A stretch of DNA of 6,800 bases from an uncultured Oscillospiraceae bacterium (GTDB lineage: Bacteria > Bacillota_A > Clostridia > Oscillospirales > Oscillospiraceae). Positions within the stretch are counted from its first letter, which is position 1, and each line of letters starts with the position of its first letter. The position numbers and the translations under genes were made by a program. Shown in pieces: positions 1 through 5,514 of the stretch. The notes below the pieces were generated by a model that made no database searches, was not told the DNA's origin, and saw nothing but the letters and a program-made list of their open reading frames with translations. The stretch spans positions 1 through 6,800 of the forward strand of contig CALWWO010000173.1 in assembly GCA_944385265.1 (NCBI GenBank), in the 5' to 3' direction.

Positions 1-43
1 AGTTAGGCGGCTGCACAGCCAACAACTGTGCAGCCGTCTTTTC
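1..43 (+). terminator. Rho-independent terminator of an upstream gene lying outside the window
   Basis: A perfect 11-bp inverted repeat (CGGCTGCACAG at 8-18, CTGTGCAGCCG at 26-36, 7-nt loop) can be lengthened by a G-U and a G-C pair. It is followed on the plus strand by the U-rich stretch TCTTTTCCTTT. The tail points rightwards, so the hairpin should end a plus-strand transcript whose gene is left of the window. It may also stop the minus-strand operon coming from the right, but only five bases are visible beyond the hairpin on that side, so this cannot be judged. Confidence 0.8.
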
Positions 44-53
44 CTTTATCTTG

Positions 54-116
54 TCATATTTTCGGCCTCATATTGCTAAATGCAATGACTATACTGTCTA
101 TGCCGAGCGACAGCAG
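54..116 (-). other. In-frame continuation of the HdeD-like gene beyond the TAG codon
   Basis: Past TAG (117-119), the same minus-strand frame continues for 20 sense codons to a TGA at 54-56. The encoded residues include LGIDSIVIAF and end MRPKI. That is a hydrophobic helix finishing in basic residues, which is how the last helix of HdeD-like proteins ends. With one residue in place of TAG the protein would be 180 residues, close to the family length. From my memory of the family, the TAG lies where a Tyr is common (pattern G-x-Y-L), and a third-base change of TAC or TAT to TAG would explain it. The coding character of this tail is visible, but whether it is translated cannot be told from sequence. 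Confidence 0.55.
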
Positions 117-596
117 CTACAGGCTTATGATATAGCTTACCGAAAGCAGCGATATCCATGGCCTTATGAACATCATAATGCCTAGTACAAGACCCGCGAT
201 ATTTGCGATAAGCATTAGATAATACGCAGCCTTTCCCGCCGTTATGCGAACCATATGCATATGTGACAGCCTTGAGATGCAATGGGCAATGAACCATATC
301 GGGAACAGTATCGAAATTATCAGGCTGCCGGCGTCGGGATATACGATGAGCATAACGCCTGACATCACGCTGAGTATACCGAATATAAGCGCGACCATGG
401 GCCCGAATCCCGTATACCGCTCTACGCGCACATACAGCACAATGTCGGATACGCCCATCACTATGGCGACAACACCGTACATCATAACAAAGCCGGTAAG
501 TGCAAAACCGGGATTTGCAAACGTAAAGACTCCCAGCAGAATGAGCAGTATGCCGATTATAAGTTCAAACCAATCAAAACCCGTCCGTCTTCCCAT
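117..596 (-). CDS. HdeD/DUF308-like small integral membrane protein, apparently cut short by an amber codon
   Basis: The 159-residue product is almost wholly hydrophobic. It shows about five membrane helices (roughly residues 10-27, 33-56, 66-86, 91-109, 125-145) and the start of a sixth. Small polar turns such as NPG near 28-30 and YPDAG near 86-90 separate the helices, as in the HdeD/DUF308 family. Members of that family have six helices and are usually about 180-190 residues long, and most lack a defined biochemical role; E. coli HdeD is tied to acid resistance. The ATG start has a GGAGG ribosome binding site 9 nt upstream (606-610). It overlaps the ftsH-like stop codon by one base (TAATG), so translational coupling is likely. 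The TAG at 117-119 falls inside the sixth helix, and the frame stays open for 20 more family-like codons. The gene may be a slightly truncated allele, a pseudogene, or read through. The family call rests on topology and remembered motifs, not a search. Confidence 0.72.
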   Translation of the reverse strand: MGRRTGFDWFELIIGILLILLGVFTFANPGFALTGFVMMYGVVAIVMGVSDIVLYVRVERYTGFGPMVALIFGILSVMSGVMLIVYPDAGSLIISILFPIWFIAHCISRLSHMHMVRITAGKAAYYLMLIANIAGLVLGIMMFIRPWISLLSVSYIISL

Positions 597-2416
597 TAGT
601 TTTCGCCTCCAGCAGTTAAAATCTCCATAAATTCTTCGCCTGTAATGGTCTCTTTCTCATACAGGAATTTTGCAAGCTCATCAAGCTTTGCACGGTTTTC
701 CTGCAGTATCTGTTTTGCCTTTTCATGCTGCTTTCTGACCATCTCAACGATCTTTTTGTCTATGTCCTTCTGCGTATCCGCTGAGCAGACAAGCGAGGTG
801 TCGCCGCCGAGATACTGGTTATTGACAGTCTCGAGCGCCACCATGTCAAACTCTTCTGTCATGCCGTAGCGTGTTATCATAGCGCGGGCAAGTTTTGTAG
901 CCTGCTCTATATCGTTTGACGCACCTGTCGTGACCTCTTTGAACACCACCTCTTCGGCGGCGCGTCCGCCAGTGAGCGTTGCTATCTTATTTTCAAGCTC
1001 CTGTCTGGTGAGCAGATATTTATCTCCCGTCTCCACCTGCATCGTATATCCAAGAGCACCGGATGTCCTTGGGATTATAGTTATTTTCTGCACGGGCGCT
1101 GAATGTGACTGCTTTGCGGCAACAAGTGCATGACCTATCTCATGGTAAGCCACGATCATCTTTTCCTTGTCCGACAAAACAGCGTTCTTCTTCTGATATC
1201 CCGCGATTACGACCTCGATGCTCTCCTCAAGGTCTGACTGATTTACCACGGTACGTCCGTCACGCACGGCGCGCAGTGCCGCCTCATTTATAATATTGGC
1301 AAGCTCAGCGCCGGATGCACCTGAAGCCATACGCGCAATTGTGTGGAAATCGACATCATCGGTCACTTTGATCTTCTTAGCATGAACCTTCAAAATCGCC
1401 TCACGTCCCGCGAGATCCGGAAGCTCTACCGGTATTCTTCTGTCAAAGCGCCCCGGGCGCGTAAGTGCGGGGTCGAGCGACTCTGGTCTGTTTGTCGCCG
1501 CAAGGATTATGACGCCTGTATTTTCCTCGAAGCCGTCCATCTCCGTAAGGCGCTGGTTGAGCGTCTGTTCCCGCTCGTCGTTTCCGCCGAGCCCGCCGGA
1601 GCTCCTCTTCTGCCCTATCGCATCTATCTCGTCGATAAACACAATACACGGCGCTTTTTCTTTCGCCTGCTTAAACAGGTCGCGCACTTTTGACGCGCCC
1701 ATACCGACAAACATCTCTACAAACTCCGAGCCGGAAATTGAGAAAAACGGTACATTTGCCTCGCCTGCAACGGCTTTTGCAAGCATAGTCTTACCCGTTC
1801 CCGGAGGGCCTACAAGCAGCAGACCCTTTGGCATAGCAGCACCTGCGTCGATATACTTCTGCGGGTTATGCAAATAGTCCACAACTTCGGCCAGGCTCTC
1901 TTTCGCCTCGTCCTCGCCCGCGACGTCGCTAAAACGTATCCCCTGTGTGGACTGGACATAGATTTTGGCGTTGCTCTTTCCGAATGACAAGGAGTTTTTG
2001 CCGCCTGCCTGCTCCATCAGCTTTTTGCTCATATACTGGCCTATTGCAATAAAAATGACTATCGGCAATACAGTCGTAAGCAAAATGCTGAGAAGCGGCG
2101 ACATTGTTTCCTCATACACTCTCGCAAACGTCGCGCCCGCGTCATGCAGCCGCTCTGTAAGTGTCGGATCTTCCATAGGACCTGTCGCATAGACCTTTGT
2201 CTGCTCCTTATCGGTAAAAAGTATCTGCGTGTCCTCCACCTGAACAAGGCCAATGTTCTGTTCGTCGATCATATCCATAAACGTGCCGTAATCGACTTCT
2301 TCGACCTGACTTTGATTTAGAAGCGGTGTAACTATCAGGTTGAACAGGAAAATAATCAGCAAAACTATAGCGTAATAGTAGATAAGCGGTTTTCTCGGTG
2401 ATTTTACTTCTTTCAT
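596..2416 (-). CDS. ftsH: FtsH-type membrane-anchored AAA+ zinc metalloprotease (divergent paralogue)
   Basis: FtsH proteases form hexamers in the membrane and use ATP to pull out and degrade misassembled membrane proteins and short-lived cytosolic regulators. The protein has 606 residues counted from the ATG at 2416. Two membrane helices (about 11-33 and 108-129) flank a short external domain. Next come Walker A GPPGTGKT (203-210), the pore loop FVG (236-238), Walker B FIDEID (D262, E263), and the second region of homology ATNRP...RPGRFDRR with arginine fingers near R323 and R326. The zinc site is HEIGH (H425, E426, H429), with the third ligand D502 in the TTGASND segment. All catalytic parts are intact. 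HEIGH replaces the usual HEAGH and QRLTEMDGF replaces LLVEMDGF, which suggests a second, divergent FtsH rather than the housekeeping copy. The ATG lies one base after the preceding stop (TAAGATG), with AAGGGGG about 12 nt upstream. An in-frame GTG at 2440 would add eight residues and overlap the previous gene. The gene is cotranscribed with its two neighbours. Confidence 0.95.
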   Translation of the reverse strand: MKEVKSPRKPLIYYYAIVLLIIFLFNLIVTPLLNQSQVEEVDYGTFMDMIDEQNIGLVQVEDTQILFTDKEQTKVYATGPMEDPTLTERLHDAGATFARVYEETMSPLLSILLTTVLPIVIFIAIGQYMSKKLMEQAGGKNSLSFGKSNAKIYVQSTQGIRFSDVAGEDEAKESLAEVVDYLHNPQKYIDAGAAMPKGLLLVGPPGTGKTMLAKAVAGEANVPFFSISGSEFVEMFVGMGASKVRDLFKQAKEKAPCIVFIDEIDAIGQKRSSGGLGGNDEREQTLNQRLTEMDGFEENTGVIILAATNRPESLDPALTRPGRFDRRIPVELPDLAGREAILKVHAKKIKVTDDVDFHTIARMASGASGAELANIINEAALRAVRDGRTVVNQSDLEESIEVVIAGYQKKNAVLSDKEKMIVAYHEIGHALVAAKQSHSAPVQKITIIPRTSGALGYTMQVETGDKYLLTRQELENKIATLTGGRAAEEVVFKEVTTGASNDIEQATKLARAMITRYGMTEEFDMVALETVNNQYLGGDTSLVCSADTQKDIDKKIVEMVRKQHEKAKQILQENRAKLDELAKFLYEKETITGEEFMEILTAGGEN

Positions 2417-2417
2417 C

Positions 2418-2846
2418 TTAATGATTTTCCCCCTTCTCACAATTTTCCTTTTGCGTCTCCACGGCCTGTAGCGCTAAGATCAGCGCTCTGTCGGCAGCCT
2501 GAATCGCAAAATCAAGTGCATATTCGGCAAGAAGTATCTGCTCCTCCGCCGATATATCCGCATCGCCGCTCTCGCCCGCGCGCAATTTAAGCTCCTCTCT
2601 CGTACAGGACGCTATGCTCTCCATATCCTGATACGCCTTTGAAAGAGCCGCTACGCATCCGTTCTTTGAAAATTTCAGTTTTTGCCGCAGTGCAATCTCC
2701 GCTTCCTCAAACTCATTTTCAAGCCGTTCGATCTCATGTTTCAGGTTTTTTCTGTCAAATGACTGACTGAGGATAATCCTGCCATGCAGTCTGCCGAGTT
2801 TTTCGTCGAGTTCGCACAGTTTTACGGCGAGAATTTCATTTGCCAC
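2418..2846 (-). CDS. Unrecognised helical/coiled-coil protein, first gene of the ftsH-like operon
   Basis: I do not recognise this 142-residue protein. It has no signal peptide and no membrane segment. It looks entirely helical: a long charged stretch at about 4-57 has coiled-coil spacing (for example KHEIERLENEFEEAE). A second helix lies near 62-90, an acidic GESGDADIS linker near 91-99, and an Ala/Leu-rich helix near 100-133. Four cysteines (11, 64, 81, 136) are scattered and form no metal motif. The start is GTG: AGGAGG lies 9 nt upstream (2856-2861), and the nearby ATG is out of frame. The stop TAA sits one base before the ftsH-like ATG, so the two genes are very probably translated together. 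By position it could be an adaptor, regulator or substrate of the protease, but nothing in the sequence proves that. Confidence 0.8.
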   Translation of the reverse strand: MANEILAVKLCELDEKLGRLHGRIILSQSFDRKNLKHEIERLENEFEEAEIALRQKLKFSKNGCVAALSKAYQDMESIASCTREELKLRAGESGDADISAEEQILLAEYALDFAIQAADRALILALQAVETQKENCEKGENH

Positions 2847-2855
2847 TTGTGACCG

Positions 2856-2861
2856 CCTCCT
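2856..2861 (-). promoter_or_regulatory. Ribosome binding site that fixes the GTG start at 2846
   Basis: On the minus strand a full AGGAGG lies 9 nt before GTG (2846-2844). No ATG in the same frame lies close by, so this site decides the start of the 142-residue gene. Confidence 0.8.
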
Positions 2862-2874
2862 GTCTTATGCCTTT

Positions 2875-2902
2875 ATTTTATCCCTTTTTTTGAGTTTTGC
2901 AA
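2875..2902 (-). promoter_or_regulatory. Probable sigma-A-type promoter of the three-gene ftsH operon
   Basis: Reading the minus strand, TTGCAA (2902-2897) is followed after 16 bp by TAAAAT (2880-2875). This gives a start of transcription near 2868, just ahead of the AGGAGG of the first gene. It lies downstream of the TetR terminator, so the operon has its own start. The -35 box matches the consensus in part only. Confidence 0.55.
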
Positions 2903-2929
2903 TTATCACAAAATCCGGCGTGTATAGAC

Positions 2930-2967
2930 AAAAACACCGAAGTGTAAAGGATCTTTACACTTCGGTG
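2930..2967 (-). terminator. Rho-independent terminator of the TetR gene
   Basis: A perfect inverted repeat with 15-bp arms (2935-2949 and 2953-2967) and a 3-nt loop is followed on the minus strand by TTTTT (2934-2930). It sits 54 bp after the TetR stop codon and before the promoter of the ftsH operon. It therefore separates two minus-strand units. The plus strand has no U-run after the hairpin, so it works in one direction. Confidence 0.9.
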
Positions 2968-3021
2968 CATCTTATAAACAGTTTTATTTATCCACGCAAG
3001 TCATCAATACGGGCTGGTACT

Positions 3022-3555
3022 CTAATCGAGCGGCGATATGCCCTCTGTCATCAGGCGGTACACAAGCTTCACTATTTCATCGAGATTTTCCGTGTCATCA
3101 TCTGTCCACTCTCTCAAAATGCCCATAATAGCCTGACTGTGATACCGCAGTATCAGCTTTACTTCCGAACGTGTTCGCCCGCGGTATAAGTTTTGGCTCT
3201 CTATTACCTGCTCAAAAAAATGATAGGCATACTGTGTAAGTATCTGCTCAAGCTCATCCCGGTAATTGCTCTGCATACCGCGCCTTATATACGGCGACGC
3301 TTTTATCGCCATTAGGAAGAATTTGCGCAGTCCCTGTTGAGGATCTTCCGGCGACGCCTCACGCAGCAATTTTTCCATCCGCTTTTCCATGACCCAGCGG
3401 AAAAGCTCCGGAATATCTTCAAAATGATAGTAGAACGCCTGTCTCGTTATGCTGCATTCCTCAACAATATCTTTTACTGTAAGTTTTTTTACGTTCTTCT
3501 CTGTTAAAAGCCTTGCAGCGGCCTCCGCGATGGCTTCTTTCGTATCGAGCGTCAT
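3022..3555 (-). CDS. TetR/AcrR-family transcriptional regulator, divergent from the MATE pump
   Basis: The 177-residue size and layout are typical of TetR repressors, which bind operator DNA as dimers and let go when a ligand fills the C-terminal pocket. The N-terminal DNA-binding domain (about 1-50) has the helix-turn-helix around TVKDIVEECSITRQAFYYHF (26-45), including the family's characteristic ending T-x-x-x-FYYHF. The rest (about 50-170) is helical and diverged, as ligand-binding domains are, so the inducer cannot be guessed. ATG at 3555 has AAGGAGG 6 nt upstream. The gene ends in TAG (3022-3024), with a TGA five codons further on. It has its own promoter and a strong terminator. Divergent placement next to a MATE exporter suggests it represses the pump and itself; this is inference from context. 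Confidence 0.92.
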   Translation of the reverse strand: MTLDTKEAIAEAAARLLTEKNVKKLTVKDIVEECSITRQAFYYHFEDIPELFRWVMEKRMEKLLREASPEDPQQGLRKFFLMAIKASPYIRRGMQSNYRDELEQILTQYAYHFFEQVIESQNLYRGRTRSEVKLILRYHSQAIMGILREWTDDDTENLDEIVKLVYRLMTEGISPLD

Positions 3556-3607
3556 ATATCTCCTCCTTCTGCGGCGGATAGTTGTTCACGCTGTGTTATT
3601 AGATCTC

Positions 3608-3636
3608 ATTATACATTCCGGAACAGCCTTTTTCAA
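3608..3636 (-). promoter_or_regulatory. Promoter of the TetR gene with an embedded palindrome
   Basis: On the minus strand TTGAAA (3636-3631) and a perfect TATAAT (3613-3608) are separated by exactly 17 bp. The start of transcription falls near 3601, about 45 bp before the ATG. The spacer contains the perfect 8-bp palindrome TTCCGGAA (3616-3623), a natural place for an autorepressor to bind. Confidence 0.75.
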
Positions 3637-3649
3637 TATTTTATAAGTG

Positions 3650-3661
3650 ATATCATGATAT
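3650..3661. promoter_or_regulatory. Perfect 12-bp palindrome ATATCATGATAT, candidate TetR operator
   Basis: The perfect palindrome lies 14 bp upstream of the TetR -35 box, in the shared control region. Palindromes of this size are bound by TetR dimers, but AT-rich palindromes also arise by chance, and no second copy is seen next to the pump promoter. Confidence 0.35.
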
Positions 3662-3731
3662 TTGACGTATTTTCGGGAGTTTTTTTGTAAAAAATTTTTG
3701 CCATATGCCATCTGATTTCAGCTTAAAATTA

Positions 3732-3747
3732 TACAATGTGCACTGTA
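3732..3747. promoter_or_regulatory. Imperfect palindrome TACAATG-TG-CACTGTA, candidate operator near the pump promoter
   Basis: Two 7-nt arms with one mismatch surround a 2-nt centre. The site is about 36 bp upstream of the presumed -35 of the MATE gene. It could be bound by the divergent TetR protein or by an activator. The assignment comes only from symmetry and position. Confidence 0.35.
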
Positions 3748-3783
3748 CGGTAAATTTTTCTTTTAAAAAATGTGGTAAATATG

Positions 3784-3812
3784 TTGTATCGCGAAAAATT
3801 GTGTGTTATAAT
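3784..3812 (+). promoter_or_regulatory. Probable promoter of the MATE gene (extended -10)
   Basis: TTGTAT (3784-3789) and a perfect TATAAT (3807-3812) are 17 bp apart. The -10 is preceded by TGT, giving the extended TGnTATAAT form that makes up for a weak -35. Transcription would start near 3819, leaving a leader of about 44 nt before the ATG. Confidence 0.65.
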
Positions 3813-3862
3813 CAAGTTTATGTTGGTAAAATGAGTATATTTTTTAGCAAGGAGTGTTATAT

Positions 3863-5263
3863 ATGTCTGATGTTTTAAGCGAGAGCAGGGCTGCGCGTCA
3901 TAAAAAAATGACAGAAGACCCGCTCGGTAAAGTTATCCCGTCAATCGCCGTACCAATGATTATTTCGATGCTGGTAGATGCCATCTACAATCTGGCTGAC
4001 ACCTGCTTCGTCAGCGGGCTCGGCATGGCGTCAACCGCGGCTGTTGGTGTAAACGATTCGCTGATGCACCTCATGATGTCCCTGTCTATGGGCTTTGGTA
4101 TGGGTGCTTCGAGCTATATCTCGCGTCTGTTGGGCGCTAAAGATCACGAAACCGCATCACGCGCCGGTACTACAACGCTTTTTACCGGTATGCTTTTCGG
4201 CCTTGGCTTTGCGATCATATGCTACATATTCATGGAGCCGCTCGTAATGCTGCTGGGCTCAACTGAAAGCTCAAAGCAATATTCGATCGACTACGCCACC
4301 TACATACTGGCCGCGGCGCCGATCACAGCTGCCAATACGATACTGTCGCAGCTGCTGCGTTCTGACGGAAGCACTAGGTATTCTGCTTTCGGACAGGGTA
4401 TTGGCTGCGTCATCAACTGCGTACTCGACCCGATATTCATCAATAATTTTGGTCTTGAAGTTGCGGGCGCCGCTATTGCGACATCCATCTCGAAAGTATT
4501 CAGCTTCATCATGCTTGCGATCCCGTTTATTAGAAAGCAGAGCATGGTTGAGATCAAATTCTCTTACTTTACGCCTAAATGGTACATATACAAAGAGGTC
4601 GCGAGAATGGGCATCCCCTCATTTCTGCGTTCCTCCCTCATGAGCATCTCTACCGTTCTTATGAACAATATCGCCGGCGGTTACGGCGACTACGCGCTCG
4701 CCGCGATCTCTGTCGGCGGCAAGTGCATGAGATTCGTCGCTTCCGCTGTCATGGGCTTCGGTATGGGCTTCCAGCCTGTCGCCGGCTACTGCTACGGCGC
4801 TAAGAAATACGACCGCGTTCTTGAATCGTTCTGGTTCTCAATGAAGATCGGTATTGCGAGCGCCATAGTTGTCGGCAGCCTTATGGTCATCTTCGCAGAT
4901 CAGCTTATTGAGCTGTTCGCCGCCGACTCTCCGGATGTTGTAGCGCTCGGCGCTTTCATGGTGCGCACACAGGTGTATGTGCTGCCGCTCCATCTGTTCG
5001 TTATGCTGGCCGGTGGTATTTACCAGGCACTCGGTCACGCGACCGGCTCTACGATACTGAACCTCTCAAGACAGCTTATATTCCTGCTACCGAGTATCGT
5101 CATCTGCTCATGGCTGTTCGGTGAATACGGCCTTGCCGCTTCGCAGGCCGTGGCCGACGTCGCCGGTATGATAATCGGTGTCCCGATGTTCATTCATATA
5201 AGAAACATGATCCGTAAGGAGAAGGCCGCATACGAGGCTTCCCTCGCCGCGGCGGAAAAATAA
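3863..5263 (+). CDS. MATE-family multidrug/toxin efflux transporter
   Basis: MATE proteins export cationic drugs and metabolites across the cytoplasmic membrane using a sodium or proton gradient. The 466-residue product has the usual length and twelve-helix pattern, in two related halves (about 24-225 and 245-450). Family signatures are visible: VDAIYNLADTCFVSGLG in the first helix region (38-54), LDPIFI (188-193) in helix 6, MGIPSFLRSS (249-258) opening the second half, and GFQPVAGYCYGAKKYDRV (302-319). The C-terminus is short, charged and cytoplasmic. The start is ATG at 3863, with AAGGAG 8 nt upstream; the GTG at 3854 overlaps that site and is rejected. It resembles the MepA-like branch of Firmicute MATE proteins, by memory only; the substrate is unknown. 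The divergent TetR gene is its likely regulator. No clear terminator follows. Confidence 0.95.
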   Translation: MSDVLSESRAARHKKMTEDPLGKVIPSIAVPMIISMLVDAIYNLADTCFVSGLGMASTAAVGVNDSLMHLMMSLSMGFGMGASSYISRLLGAKDHETASRAGTTTLFTGMLFGLGFAIICYIFMEPLVMLLGSTESSKQYSIDYATYILAAAPITAANTILSQLLRSDGSTRYSAFGQGIGCVINCVLDPIFINNFGLEVAGAAIATSISKVFSFIMLAIPFIRKQSMVEIKFSYFTPKWYIYKEVARMGIPSFLRSSLMSISTVLMNNIAGGYGDYALAAISVGGKCMRFVASAVMGFGMGFQPVAGYCYGAKKYDRVLESFWFSMKIGIASAIVVGSLMVIFADQLIELFAADSPDVVALGAFMVRTQVYVLPLHLFVMLAGGIYQALGHATGSTILNLSRQLIFLLPSIVICSWLFGEYGLAASQAVADVAGMIIGVPMFIHIRNMIRKEKAAYEASLAAAEK

Positions 5264-5292
5264 GAAAATCTGCACGGATTGAATTTTCCCTG

Positions 5293-5321
5293 TTGACATC
5301 TCTTATATCAAATGGTATTTT
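5293..5321 (+). promoter_or_regulatory. Strong promoter of the metY leader
   Basis: A consensus TTGACA (5293-5298) is followed after 17 bp by TATTTT (5316-5321), which carries an upstream TGG (extended -10). Transcription should start near 5328, giving a leader of about 187 nt before metY. A 7-bp inverted repeat (ATCAAAT at 5307-5313, ATTTGAT at 5332-5338) straddles the -10 box and could be an operator, though it may be chance in AT-rich DNA. Confidence 0.8.
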
Positions 5322-5362
5322 ATTATTAAATATTTGATTATGCTTTAAGGAGGAACAGAAAA

Positions 5363-5425
5363 ATGCTGCATCTTGTATTAGATATGCGAATGATGCGTCT
5401 GTCCGCCTTAAGCTATGTTTCTTAA
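5363..5425 (+). CDS. 20-residue Met-rich leader peptide ahead of metY
   Basis: A full AAGGAGG (5347-5353) lies 9 nt before an ATG that opens a 20-codon ORF ending in TAA, encoding MLHLVLDMRMMRLSALSYVS. Besides the start there are three Met codons within codons 8-11 (5384-5395), far above chance for so short an ORF. It lies between a strong promoter and a terminator, right ahead of a methionine-pathway gene. This is the pattern of leader peptides that sense charged tRNA: stalling at the Met codons when Met-tRNA is scarce would alter folding of the RNA downstream. The ORF and its ribosome binding site are seen directly. The sensing role is inferred from the layout. A simple small protein, or a sensor of another signal, cannot be excluded. 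Confidence 0.75.
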   Translation: MLHLVLDMRMMRLSALSYVS

Positions 5426-5468
5426 CCGCGGCTTTCTCGTCATGCGGCAAAAGCGTTAGTTAGGGCGG
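5403..5468 (+). promoter_or_regulatory. Candidate antiterminator pairing in the metY leader
   Basis: CCGCCTTAA (5403-5411, codons 14-17 of the leader ORF) can pair with TTAGGGCGG (5460-5468) over nine continuous bases, one of them a G-U. This takes up five bases of the terminator's left arm (5464-5468), so the two structures exclude each other. The same 5403-5411 segment can also pair with TTAAGGAGG around the leader's ribosome binding site (5345-5353) at eight of nine positions. The region therefore has the 1:2, 2:3, 3:4 choices of a classical attenuator. Pairing was found by eye; no energies were computed. Confidence 0.55.
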
Positions 5469-5498
5469 CTTGAAATTCTTCAAGCCGCCTTTTATTTT
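5464..5498 (+). terminator. Attenuator terminator between the leader peptide and metY
   Basis: A perfect 11-bp stem (GGCGGCTTGAA at 5464-5474, TTCAAGCCGCC at 5479-5489) with a 4-nt loop is followed by TTTTATTTT (5490-5498). It lies only 16 nt before the metY ATG and upstream of its ribosome binding site. It is therefore not the end of another gene's transcript but a barrier in front of metY, as expected for an attenuator. Confidence 0.88.
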
Positions 5499-5514
5499 AC
5501 AGGAGGATTAAAAC

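Noticed and set aside
244..630. 128-residue plus-strand reading frame opposite the HdeD-like gene
   Set aside because: The Ser/Thr/Pro/Ile-rich product is what the complement of a hydrophobic membrane-protein gene gives; it has no promoter or ribosome binding site.
1343..1693. 116-residue plus-strand reading frame opposite the ftsH-like gene
   Set aside because: It lies fully inside a gene with intact catalytic motifs on the other strand, has no family-like features and no convincing ribosome binding site. It is a codon-bias shadow; the same holds for 1509-1877 and 930-1133.
2417..2440. GTG at 2440 as start of the ftsH-like gene
   Set aside because: It would overlap the previous gene by 23 bases. 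The ATG at 2416 follows the stop by one base and begins right before the first membrane helix, as in other FtsH proteins. The GTG does have an AAGGA-like site, so it is less likely rather than excluded.
3004..3024. Read-through of the TetR stop TAG to the TGA five codons later, as a sign of TAG recoding in this genome
   Set aside because: The TetR protein is already of normal length, and the extra five residues have no family character. TAG therefore acts as an ordinary stop here, which argues against genome-wide TAG reassignment.
5264..5292. Terminator after the MATE gene (AATC-tgcacg-GATT followed by ATTTT)
   Set aside because: The stem is only four pairs and mostly A-T. It cannot be called a terminator; transcripts may run on to the metY attenuator.
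5403..5445. Possible T-box riboswitch: TTAACCGCGG followed by TCTCGTC resembles the 3' part of a T-box
   Set aside because: The conserved GGUGG half of the T-box is absent, and only about 100 nt lie between the promoter and this point, too little for Stem I with a specifier loop. The translated Met-rich ORF explains the region better.
5328..5514. SAM riboswitch in the metY leader
   Set aside because: I find no SAM-I-like core helices or the usual conserved loops; most of the leader is taken up by the small ORF and the terminator.
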